From: Podarcis raffonei
Taxonomy: Eukaryota > Chordata > Lepidosauria > Squamata > Lacertidae
Direction of reading: 5' to 3'
Assembly (NCBI RefSeq): GCF_027172205.1
Contig: NC_070614.1
Location: forward strand, 42,213,001-42,277,000
DNA length: 64,000 nt
This document shows, one piece after another, positions 1-11,000 of the stretch. The translations under genes were made by a program, and so were the position numbers. The first letter of the stretch is position 1. The number at the start of each line of letters is the position of its first letter. The notes under the pieces were generated by a model. The model worked only from the letters and a program-made list of their open reading frames with translations, was not told where the DNA came from and searched no databases.

Positions 1-883
1 GCCACTATGACAGTTGGGTAGTCCCTCTCACCTGTCAGTCACCTGACACCATTGTTTCAGGTGACTTAACGTCAAAGGAAAGAATTGGGCAGAATTTTTC
101 TTTTTGTTAAGGCAGTCAGAACCTTTTGCTTATCTATTGCAAGTTTATTGCCAGAGATCTGTTGATCCTGACTTCCCTTTTGCCCTCCTGCACCCCGACC
201 TAGACACCAGCTGTTTACCCACTCCTTTTTTCCAGTGGCATTTCCTTATCTAGGAGGCACCTGTAAACGAGTTGTTATATAAACTCTGAGTTGGTCTGTT
301 TCTGGTGACTTAGTTTTTTTTTTAAAAAAAAGCCTCTTATCATATTGAGGACCAACCAGCTGACTGGATATAAATGGCTTTAATTTCACTTGAAGCCTTA
401 ATCTGAAACCCCTCCCACCCCTGAACAGGATGCGGCCAGGAGCCTGGTGCTGTTTGAAATAAAAATTAAGAATCCTTGTATCCTGGGGAGAAAAACGTCT
501 TTACTAGGAAACGTTTGCTGCATTGTGTGATCAGATTGTTGTGTGTGGGAACTGTGAAAACAATGTCACAAAAGCAGGGAGCCATAGATGCTTGTTTTAG
601 GAGGTGAGGAATGGAGAGATGGAGCACTTCTTTTTACTTGCTGTGATCAATTGTTGTGTTGCTGGGGAACTGAATTTAGCTGGGCGGGCTGGATCTGTTG
701 GGAGGACAGACCTAGCTGCATGTCGGGACAATATTGGCAACAAGGAGGGAATAAAGGAGTAATGTTGGGATTGGGAAGTGGGTGGTGTGCCAGTTTCCAG
801 GCTTTCCCACTGGTACAGGCATGGAAAGGCTTATGAGAGCAGTCATCTAATCTAATTCTTCTTCTTCCCCCCCTTGCTCCCAG
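1..883 (+). other. PIP4P1 intron (5' part outside window)
   Basis: No exon is visible here. The stretch ends in a pyrimidine-rich run and AG at 882-883, the acceptor of the first visible PIP4P1 exon. The upstream exons (N-terminal domain and the CX5R catalytic motif known in this family) must lie before the window. I recognise no repeat in it. Confidence 0.6.
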
Positions 884-3529
884 TAAAAGGATCATTAACC
901 TGGGCCCAGTGCATCCAGGACCCCTGAGTCCTGAGCCACAGCCGGTCGGTGTGCGCGTCAACTGCGGACATTGCAAAAACAACTTCCTGGTAAGGGTTGC
1001 TTGGAAGTGAGGCCAGGGTCATTGGGGTGGAGCGGGGTGGAAAGAGAGAAGGCTAGGACTTAGGATCTTCCCACTGTCCCCAACTTTTGGAAACGAAACA
1101 GTAGTTTGTTATTTTGCCTAAAATACCTTTTCTCCAGAACATTGGTGGGATGAAGCCAGCAACTGAACCAACAGTGTATGTAACGGACAGAGCAGAGGTA
1201 GTCAACGTAGGGCCTTCCAGTTATACAGCTCAGATCAGCCCCACTGTGGCCGATTGTCAGGGGTGGTGGAAGTTGCAGTCTCAAAACATGTGGAGGGAAC
1301 TGGGTTGGCTGCCTGTCCCTGGCCTGGTCTTTGCCCTGGGAAGCCCATGATCAAATTGTCAGCCTCAAATCTCGCCTCTGGGCGGCCTCTGGGCATCGGG
1401 ATCTCTCGGCTGAACGTCCCTTGTAGGATTACACAGAAAAATTGGTGGGGGAGCAACGTCCACTGCTCTGGGCTCCCTGGCAGAAGGGCAGGATAAAAGT
1501 GTAATTCACAAATCAGTTGGCCCACGTGCTACAGTTAAGGAGTGTCTTGTTCCACTTTTGGGATTCCTTTTGGGATGGGTGGCAAGGGATAATCGTGCCC
1601 CCTCTGTTGTGGCACCCTGACAGACCCGCTTGAATAGCTGGTGCTTGGGAGCCGGGTGAGCACGTGGTGTGCTTGACAGGTGGGTACCTCTAGAGTTGGA
1701 GCAGGCAATTTTTTCTTCAGATTTGGTTGACTAGCTTTACTTCATGTTTTCTTTTTGTTTGTTTTTTCTTCTTCCCTTCAGTGGACAGAGTTCACGGACC
1801 GCACATTAGCACGATGTCCTCACTGCCGTAAAGTGTGAGTTAACTCCACTCTTCCTTAACCCACAAGCCACACTCACGGGGCAGGGGGAGATTGAGGGAA
1901 TGTTCTGAATAGCTGCTGTATGCATTTCATAGAATCATAGAACTGTCGAGTTGGAAGGGACCCTGAATGTCATCTATAGTCCAGCCCCCTGCAATGCAGG
2001 AATCTCAACTAGATCATCCATGCCAGGTGGCCATCCAACCTCTGCTTAAAAACCTCCAAGGAAGGAGAGTCCATAACCTCTCGAGGGAGACCATTCCACT
2101 GATGAACTAGTAGCTGGATTCGGGGAGTGGGATTGGCACTTCTTTTTCTCAGACAGGGGAACCTGGAAGTGTGTTATGTATTTTGAGCCAGGCTGCTCAA
2201 GAGCACAAGCTGCATTTTTGTTAGTCACCTGAGCAGAGGCTGGCTGCTTGCTCTGGGCCAGCCAGTGTGGCAAACTACTCTGAAGTGCTTCCCCAAGATC
2301 TGAATGTTCAAATCCCCCCAGAGAACTGAAGCTCCCTAAGCACAGTTTGATGGGCTGCCTATATCTGCCCCCAGATCCTCCATCGGGCGACGCTATCCCC
2401 GGAAGAGATGCTTTTGCTGCTTCCTGCTAGGCGTGTTGATGGCTGTGACAGCGACAGGACTTGCGGTGAGTGTGAGCAAGAAGGCACAGTCCCAGTGCGG
2501 CCCTTGCTGGCGTTCGCTGTCTGAAACTGAACTAGCCCTCGCTGCTCAATTTTCAGTGCAAAATATTAGGAAGTTGCATTAGATCCGGGCCTGGGGCAGC
2601 TTTTGTACAGGCTGCTAATTTCTCAGTACAGTCGTATCTTGGAAGTCGTACGGAATCCGTTCCAGAAGTAGTTCAACTTTCAAAAGGTTCGAAAACCAAG
2701 GAAGCTACTGCAGCCAATCAGAAGCCCCAGCAGATGTCTGGGTTCCAAAAGAACGCTTACAAACCAGAACACTCACTTCCGGGTTTGTGGCGTTTGGGAG
2801 CCAAAACACCTGAGTTCCAAGGTACGACTGTACAACCTGGAGCCAGGGTTTCACCGAAGCCTTTGGCAAGCTCCCTTCAAGTAGAACATTATGGAATCCT
2901 CAATACACTTCCTTATTTGTGAATGGCTTTGTTGAGGTATCAGAATTACGGCGCACGTACAGAAAATCATAACGCTAAAAAGAGGCAGATGACATTTCAA
3001 GGGAAATTCAACAGCGACTCCTGAAAAGTCCCTAGGAAGCAAAACTTGGTGGGTATGTTTTGGAGAGAAACATGAGCACGTTGGACCACTCAGAGTGTGG
3101 TTCCCAGAGTTTGGTCCTAACCTCCCCCACATATATCAGCACTGCAGTGTGTGTGAAGCAGCAAGTTAGAGCCCCGTCCCCTTCTGGCATGGGACTAGCC
3201 TATCTGTGCCCCATAGGAGTTTATGCTGGACCCTGAGCAACGGTTCACCCTTGGGCTCCTCCCAATACCCTCAGTCCCCTCCCTCTTTCACAGAAAACCT
3301 CTTTATCCGTTTGACTGGTGGTGAAAGTGAGCTAGGCATCTTCACCATTCGCTGACTCCTTTTTGCCTCTCCTTTTTGTCTCCAGTTTGGTACGTGGAAG
3401 CAAGCCAAGATATACGGCGGGATCTACGCCTCTTGGGCCCTGGTCATTCTACTGGCCTTGGTGTGCCTTGGTCGAGCCACATACTGGGCCTGCATGAGGG
3501 TCAGCCACCCTGTCCAGAACTTCTCCTGA
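884..3529 (+). CDS. PIP4P1: Type 1 phosphatidylinositol-4,5-bisphosphate 4-phosphatase (TMEM55B), C-terminal exons
   Basis: Exons 884-989, 1782-1834, 2375-2465 and 3386-3529 (stop TGA 3527-3529) join in phase and give the last ~131 codons of TMEM55B; the human protein has 284 residues. Seen: a Cys-rich part with CGHC and CPHC pairs, the segment [14 protein letters not shown], then two hydrophobic helices (around [17 protein letters not shown] and [17 protein letters not shown]), ending HPVQNFS as in mammals. Family knowledge: a late endosome/lysosome membrane protein that removes the 4-phosphate of PtdIns(4,5)P2 and links lysosomes to dynein through JIP4. The N-terminus and catalytic CX5R motif are outside the window. 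The gene converges with APEX1, as in the human 14q11.2 order. Identity is near certain from the protein match. Confidence 0.96.
1926..2103 (-). mobile_element. CR1-type LINE 3' end
   Basis: The sequence starts with CATAGAATCATAGAA, the reverse complement of the CR1 terminal ATTCTATG repeats, and continues with the 'ttggaagggaccc ... tccaaccccctgcaatgcagg' block typical of reptile and bird CR1 ends. It is a 5'-truncated copy in a PIP4P1 intron, oriented against the gene. Confidence 0.8.
2629..2830. mobile_element. TA-flanked palindromic MITE, family B
   Basis: Inverted ends CAGTCGTATCTTGGAAGTCG and ...CCAAGGTACGACTG are flanked by TA on both sides (2627-2628 and 2831-2832). Two more copies are at 9972-10192 and 36315-36556. 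The TA target and inverted ends indicate a non-autonomous Tc1/mariner-superfamily (pogo/Tigger-like) element. No transposase is encoded. Confidence 0.8.
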
Positions 3530-5610
3530 GCCTTTTCCTCCGTTTCCAGCTCCCGCTGCTGCTCCCAGCACATCATCTACTGAGAGCCAGCCCTGTCCGT
3601 CCTCATTTATTCCCCCCCTTCCTTCCGCTTTGGGGCTGGGACCTTCCGGGGCCACCCTCCTGCTGTGCCAGCACCCTATTTTTCATCTCAGCAGCTGCTA
3701 CAACCCTCACCCAGGAGTCTCTTTCCTGGTCGTTCACCCTGGATCTGGTGGTGCCAAAAACAAACGATCTGACCTGAAGAACATTCTTAACCTGCGGAAA
3801 CCGGGGGGGGGGGGCTACCCCAGCAACAGCAGAGTTCTCCGGGGGCAACAGAACACTAAATGGGACCAACGTCAAGAGGGGCTTATGCGTGATTAGACAT
3901 TGTGGGTTCCAAGAAACTGGCACAAATTCCTGAGTGCCTCCCATGTGGGAGACATCAGAGCTACGGCGACTGCACTGGGACATATGAGCAACAGGGGCCA
4001 GAGTGGTCGGGTGATTAGATTGAAGCGGTCCAATCCCAGTTGTGATGGGCTCAACCACTTGAGATAAAAAAAAAACTACAGTGACTCGGCTGGGACATTT
4101 TTGGCAGAGCGGTACGTTTTCAGAATCCGTTGGCTTCTCTTTGAGCTGCTTTTGAAACACTTCCCAGGCTGGAAGGAGCTACAAGACATCAGCGCTGCAT
4201 CCTTTCTCTTTGCTCCGTGACTTTGGGGCAGCTGCGAAGGACAGCTCAGGCTGCGAGAGAGTTGAGGCACCTTGCACGTTCCTTAAACGGTGAGCCTGCG
4301 ACGAGAGGCGTGGAAGGCGACCAGATCCTCGGCTGCTGGCTTCCCGTGGCACTTGGGAGAACTCGGTTACTTAATGGCCAGTACCCTGCACCTTGGCGTG
4401 GGTGCTCCAGACCCCTTCCAGGCCCTTCTTCTCCCCAGACTCTCCTGTCCCTTAATACCACCTGGCGTTTGGCTAAATGTCCCCTACCCAGTCAACAGCC
4501 CTCTATTCTGTGACCAGCGGCAATCCCGAGATCTGGAAGGCTCATGCTGACAGAATCTCTGTTACCACATTTTGACACTTTAAAAAAAAAAGTCTCTTGA
4601 TCCTACTTCATTTCTCTCTCCCTCTCTGCCCTTTTTTGTTTGCACATTCCATGGTGGAGGAATTTCCCCCTCTTGCCCCTCCAAGAACCAAATCCCTACT
4701 TGGGAGGGTGGGGCTGAGGGACCCTCCCCCATCTTACGCATCATGTCACTGATTTGTGCCTGGTTTAACAACCCCCCCCCCCATCCCATCCTAATCATGC
4801 ACTGAGACTTGTCAAGTTTCAGCCTTGGATCCAGGGGAGTGGATTCCCTTTCCCGTATTTACTGCTGGGTGGGACAGCTAAGTCCTTTCCCCTCTTCTAT
4901 CTGCAATTCCGTCTGCGATCTTTCCTCCTGGCTTGAAATTCCAACCTCATCTCTTTTGTGTTCTGATCCTGGACATAACTTTTCCGCCCCTGCCCCTTCG
5001 ACTCGCTTCCAAGAGCATGCTTTTGTGTTACCCCATTTTGGGTGGTGGTATTCCTTCCCTTAAATCGGGGAACCTTTGGGCCTCTAGATGTTGCTAGACT
5101 TGCATCTCCCGTCATTCCTTGCTGCTGGACCCTGTTGAAAGAGCAGCAGCTGGAGGCCCCAAGGTACCCCACTCCCTGGCCTAGGTCATTTGAGGCCTGC
5201 GAGAGACGTTCATGGGAGGGAGGCCTGTCTTGGCAGCGCAACCAGAGGGGAAAGGGTGTCAGTCCTGCTTCCATGCATGTCTTGGCTTTTGTCAATGGGG
5301 TGTTTTTAAGTCCCTTCCTCAGATTCCCCCCTTCCTCGTGCCCCCATGGCTTTGAGCTTGTGGCCCCAAAACTTGTTGCCGTTGCAGCTTTGTATATATA
5401 AGAATAACTGATGTGTACATAGAGCTATTTAAGATTCGCTCTCCTTCCCGGCGGCTCCCTCGCTCCCTCCCACCTGTGTGCCTGCACCCTGTCTCTCCTT
5501 CAGTCATGCTGAAACTCGCCTCTCGCTCTCCTTTGCCTCCACACAGCCAAAGGAGGAATGCAGATTGGATGGTTGTAAATAAAGTAAAAGATTCCATACG
5601 TCTTCTGAGG
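3530..5610 (+). other. PIP4P1: PIP4P1 3' UTR
   Basis: About 2.05 kb follow the stop without a recognisable repeat, ending at an AATAAA signal. The repeat-poor character, unlike the flanking DNA, supports a real 3' UTR. Open frames of 60-185 codons in it lack homology I can recognise. The exact cleavage site is not visible. Confidence 0.6.
5578..5583 (+). terminator. PIP4P1: AATAAA polyadenylation signal of PIP4P1
   Basis: A canonical AATAAA in the context GTAAATAAAGTAAAAG lies about 2.05 kb after the stop. It is the best poly(A) signal before the first dispersed repeat downstream. Confidence 0.6.
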
Positions 5611-8064
5611 GGCGGATGCCCTTTGGGTGGTTGTTTTCTTGGGAGTGCGGTTTGGACCATATTTGGATTTTGGAGGGGGGTGCTAAGTGGGGACGTGCCG
5701 TTTCCTAATTTCAACCTGGTGCCCTCCAGATGTTTGGGCCCACAACTCCCCCCAAGTGTCCTGCCAACATACAGTGGCCAGGCATGATGGGATCTCCCTT
5801 ATAGGTGGATTTAATCCTGTGCCCTTCAAACAAAAACTATCCTGGTCTTCATTCCTTGTTCACCGTTGCTAATATGGGGCTGCCCTGAACTGAGGGATGA
5901 GGGAACCTGTGGCCTTGCTGGTGTTGGACTATGAATCCCATCAGCCCCAGCTAGCATGGCCACTCTTCAGGGGTGATGGGAATTGTAGTCCAGCAACATT
6001 GGGACGGCTACAGGTCCTCGCCCCCATCCTAGCCCTAAACCATTTTGGGACCGAAATGGGGAAATCTAAATGACAGGTTAAAAAGCCCTTAAACTATGTC
6101 AAGACCATCTTCTCCATCGGGCTGGGCTGCTTTTGACTAGCACTGACAGGCATTTAAGGTAGGATGTTCTGCTTGTTGAGAATGTTCCCATTTAAGATGT
6201 CGACACAGTCCACCAGGAAATTCTGCTTGTTGAAAGAGCACCCTGAATTGCCCCCTAGTCATCCAAATTTGCCCTTTAATCATGCCTCACGGGGATTCCA
6301 TTCCAAGCCTACAGGCAGGGCTGCTACATCACCTCAACAGACGGCTTGCTGGCAGTGTGATTTGGGAAGAAATGTGGTGTTTTATTAACTGCAAAGGCCC
6401 CCGGTCTTGTGCTGCCACCCTCCCAACCCTCCAATATGTTTAGATAAGCTTTTTTAAAAAATTGATTTCTGCAAACTACTTTGTGTTGCTTACCTGAAAA
6501 GCAGTATGTAGCGTGGAAAATCAACGAATTCAGCTGCAATAGGCTGTATGCATGTGGAGAAAAAATGTGACTTGGTAAATAGTAATCTAGAGCCAGGTTT
6601 GCTGTCAGACTGAGGCTATTACAGGGGTAGCCATTTGGGACCCTCCATTGTCCACTGCAACTCCCATGAGCCCCAGTCAGCATGGCCAAAGGTCAAGGGA
6701 GATGTGGTCCAAGAATATCTGAAGTGAGGGCGCCACGTTGACTACCACTGTGTTAGGGAGAGCTGCGTTTAAATCTTGATTTGAGTTTGATAGTCACTGG
6801 ATGACGAGTCAGCCATTGCCAAAGGTCTCCTCATAGGTTTCTTGGAGGATCCAACAGACAGGGAAAGTAATTCCTGTGACTCTGGAAGATGGACAGGATA
6901 AAAATGAAGTAAATAGTCATTAGCAGGGTGGAAGACCATCACTCAGACTCCAACCGTAGTGGCTGAAGCCCACTGGAACGGAGGGTGGAAGCCAAACACG
7001 AGGTGGAGCCTTTCCGCATCCTCTCCCCTATTGAGTGACACAAGGGGTAACAGAGACTAAAGCAGAGAAAGCTGACAGGTCAGGTGACCCCTTGGGCTGG
7101 CTGGAAGTGGGCAGGCAGGCTGAGGGTGGGTGTGGCAGTGCCCATTCGCCTCTGCTGCCCCTCCAGCCTTGAGAATAATGCCGCAAAAATAACCAGGAGA
7201 GCTGTAGAAATTCACATTTTATATATATATAAAGGAAAGTTTAATACACTTTTTCCAGAAGAGTTAAATCTTTTGTCTCGGAGCACCATTGCTGCCTAGA
7301 GGAGGGGGGCAGCCTTTTGTAAGGAGAAAACAGGTAGCTACTAGGTAGAAAAATAAGGGAGGGAGGATGGACAGTTAGAGGCCAAAGGAGTTGGAAAACA
7401 GCGTCAGGTTGATGGAGAGAAAACTCCAGCTTTTCCTAAACACCAGAGAAACTTCCACTTTCAAGAACCAAGGGTTGCCAGCTGCTGAACCGGCGATACC
7501 AACCTCACATTTAACAGCCCTGAGTCAGAAAGACACCATATGGCTTATCCTGCATCTCCCGCCTCTTCCCTCCCATCTGCTCTAGAGTGGAAAACGGGAC
7601 CCTGCTGACTTGCAAGAGGCGGCGGGGGGGGGAGGTGCATGAACTTCTACAGCACTGGATTCCCCCAGCGCACTGCACCATTTCACAAGCCCAAAACAAT
7701 CCTTGGGGATGCGGAATTGCAAAAGAGGCGGTCTCCCCGATCAGGAGCCGGCAACCCAGTGCAGATACCTTGCTGTGAACAAAGAAATAAGAGAAATTTG
7801 AAGCTCCCACTAGAGAAGAGTGGGCATGAACATAGGTCAGAGTTTGCCACCATAATGCTCTCTAGATGTTGTGGATTGCACTTCCCAAGAGCAAGACATC
7901 TGGATGGCACCATGTTGGCGACCCCTGGCATACTGAAAGAACATGATCTCAAATCCCACAAGCAGGACTTTCTAGGGCTGGGTCTCTCTATCCACCTCTC
8001 GGCTCAAGCTGCAATTATCAGAGAACCCATGTTAGTAACCGCCCTCCATCCCCTTGACTCTCCA
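5611..8064. other. PIP4P1-APEX1 convergent intergenic region / APEX1 3' UTR
   Basis: This is the tail-to-tail space between PIP4P1 and APEX1. It holds palindromic 'actacaattcccatc' hAT-like repeats at about 5895-6020 and 6630-6755 and half of one at 7845-7930. A TTTAAT at 7240-7245 reads ATTAAA on - and may be the APEX1 poly(A) signal, giving an 0.8 kb 3' UTR; this is weak. No other gene is visible. Confidence 0.45.
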
Positions 8065-11000
8065 TCACACGGCCAGGTACAGGGTGATGGGGCAGTGGTC
8101 GCTCCCCAGGGCCGTGGATCGGATCTTGCTGTCGCAGACGTTCTCCAGCAGGTCTTTGGAGACCACAAAGTAGTCGAGCCGCCAGCCCACGTTCTTGGCC
8201 CGGGCGTTCATCATGTAGGTCCAGAAGGTGTAGGCGTAGGGGGTGTCAGGGTAGAGGTGGCGGAACGTGTCGGCAAAGCCGGCCTCCAGCAGCTTGCCGA
8301 AACCCTCCCGCTCCTCAGGGGTGAAGCCGGCGTTCTTCTTGTTGCCCTTGGGGTTCTTCAGGTCGATCTCCTGGTGGGCCACGTTGAGGTCCCCGCAGAG
8401 GACGAGCGGCTTGCGGGCGGCCAGGCCTTGCAGGTAGGAGCGGAAGGCCACGTCCCAGCGCTGGCGGTACTCCAGTCGCACCAGGCCCCGGCCCGCGTTG
8501 GGGACGTAGGCCGTCACCAGGAAGTAGGAGGGGAACTCGGCCGTGATCACCCGGCCTTCCTTGTCATGCTCCTCCTCGCCTGCAGGGGGGGGGCAGAGAA
8601 CGGAAACAGTCGCCGGTTACGGAGTAGCAGAACAGGCAACTGGATCTGGTGGCGAACCTAGGTCTCCCCCAGGCCTTGCAGGCCGAGTTTGAATAACAAT
8701 GTTTGTTTTGATTTATATACCCCTTTTCTTACTCTTACGTACACCAGCAGAGAGACGGTGGCTGGCCCAAGGTCACCTAGCGAGCTACAAGGCAGAGTGG
8801 GGATTCGAACCCTGGTCTCCCAGATCATAGCCCAACACTCTAACCATTATGCCACACTAGCTGTTGCCAGGTGACCTTTTTTTCCTTTGGCTACAGAGCT
8901 CTTTTCAAAGCACCTCGCCAGGGACTATGAGAGACCCGACGGTCGACCAATTGTCCCAAACTGATTTGCAGCGAAAATTGTAAAAATCCTGATGTTTGGG
9001 ACTACAGTTCCCATGATTGTTGACCATTGTCCATGCTAGGTATAAGATAAACAAGGGCACTGTTCAAAAGCAAAAGAAACATAGGACTTGCAGACAAAAC
9101 AGAATAGATTTGCGGCAGAGGACAGTGTAGTTTAGGGGTAAGGGGCCTTTATTAGCCCTTGGGCCGCATTTCTGTCTGGACAACTTTCCAGGGGCCACAT
9201 TCTGGTGGTGGGGGAGGCCAGAGGGGAAAGTGGGTAAAGTAACTCATACAAACTTTACGTTCACACAGTTTCTACACATGTTCCTCTCTATCCTTCATCT
9301 GGACAAGCGAAAGCCATCAGAGTTCAAGGACACATAAAAACACTTCAGGTGTGAAGACAGGGCCAGACAAGAGAGGCAAGACCTGGTGAGAGTTCTGAGG
9401 GCCAGACAAGGGGCCTGGAGGGCCCCCAGGGCAGAGAGTCCCCACCTCCAGTAGAGTTTGTCATGGGGTTTCAGAAGTCCTTACCGATACCGTAGGTGAC
9501 ATCGACAGGCTTGGCCTTGGAGAGGAGGGCCACCCCACTGTAGCCTTCCTTGTCGTCAGAGCAGGCCCAGTACTTGTGGGGATAGTCGGCCAGATCCCGG
9601 ATCTCGGCCGGCAGCTGTTTTTCCGCGCATTTTGTCTCTTGGAGGCAGAGTATGTCCGGCTTCTCCTCACACACCCACTGTGGGGAGAGATGGCTTTAGG
9701 TCAGGTCTCCCATCTTCTCACGATAAAAACGGGATTTAGCAGGGTGGGGAGCAGACAGAGAGGGGACTGGGTTAGCTTGCTGATGAACCTAGCTACGTAC
9801 TGAAGGGATTCCTAGAGTCCTAGAACTGTAGACTTGGAAGGGACTATGAGGGTCATCTAGTCCAACCCCCTGCAATATAGGAATCTTTTGCCCAGTGTGG
9901 GGCTTGAACCATGACCTTGAGATTAAGAGCCTCATGCTCTACCGGCTGAGTTTTAGTGTGGTGTAGTAGTACAGTCCTATCTCGGAAGTCGAACAGAATC
10001 CATTCCGGAAGTCCTGCTGGAATTTCAAAACATTTGGAAACCAAGATGTGGCTTCCTGCAGCCAATCGGAAGCTGTGCTGGATGTTCGGATTCCAAAGAA
10101 CGTTTGCAAACCGGACACTCACTTCCGGGTTTGTGGCGTTCGAGAGCCAAAACGTTTGAGTCACAAGGCATTCGTCAACCAAGGTACAATTGTAGTAGTA
10201 ATAGGGTCAACTCTAGGACCAGAGAGACCTGGGTTCAAATCCCCACCCAGATATGAAGCTTGCTGATTGTGGATTAATTGTTCCGTCTCAGGCAAAACTC
10301 CCTCACAGCAGTGCTGTGATGATGTGTATTTATTTACTTATATGCTGTCTTCAACATGCTTCCCCAACATCTCGAAGAATGGCTGGCAGAAGACTCACGT
10401 CTGAAACCCGGAAAACCACTGCCAGTCATCACTGACATTATGGACTACAACGGACACATTCCAATAGGCCATCACAGTTCCCAAATTCCTTGGCTCTTAT
10501 GTACCAAAAGTGCACTGCACAGAAATGAGAGGAGCATCAAGCAAGATATGGGGATCCCCAATATTTGCAAATAATCTTTAGGGGAGTAAAAACGTAAGGA
10601 GGAAGAACATCCCTATAAAACAAAACAAAAAACTTAGTCCAATAAAGTCTGAGCATGCAAAGGAATGCTGAGTATTTGAGGGGGGTGGGTGGGTAGATGA
10701 CAAAGAAAGCCAGATGGGAGAACGGAATGGAGCACCCTGCAACATGGCGTGGCTGGCTGGCTGGCACCCAGAATGGGAGCATTCCGTACAGCAACATTTT
10801 GTTGCAGCCCTCACTTGCACTCCTACATCGCTACTGAGAAGTCTGTTCTGGGAGGGGAAGAGCAAAAGGTTGCTTTAAGTCCCAGTCTAACGGCCTGCGA
10901 TAGAAAAGGCCTCACTATGGCTCAACTCTTCCCTCAGAAGCAGAGGAAAGGTAGGCTACAAATAGATTGCCCTGGTTGTTGGCCTTCACAGGCTCAGTAG

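Noticed and set aside
3603-4160. Open frame of 185 codons on - in the PIP4P1 3' UTR
   Set aside because: No homology recognised, and it lies antisense to a probable UTR.
7639-8661. Open frame of 340 codons on +
   Set aside because: It is the antisense shadow of the GC-rich last APEX1 exon (8065-8579), which has strong protein homology on -.
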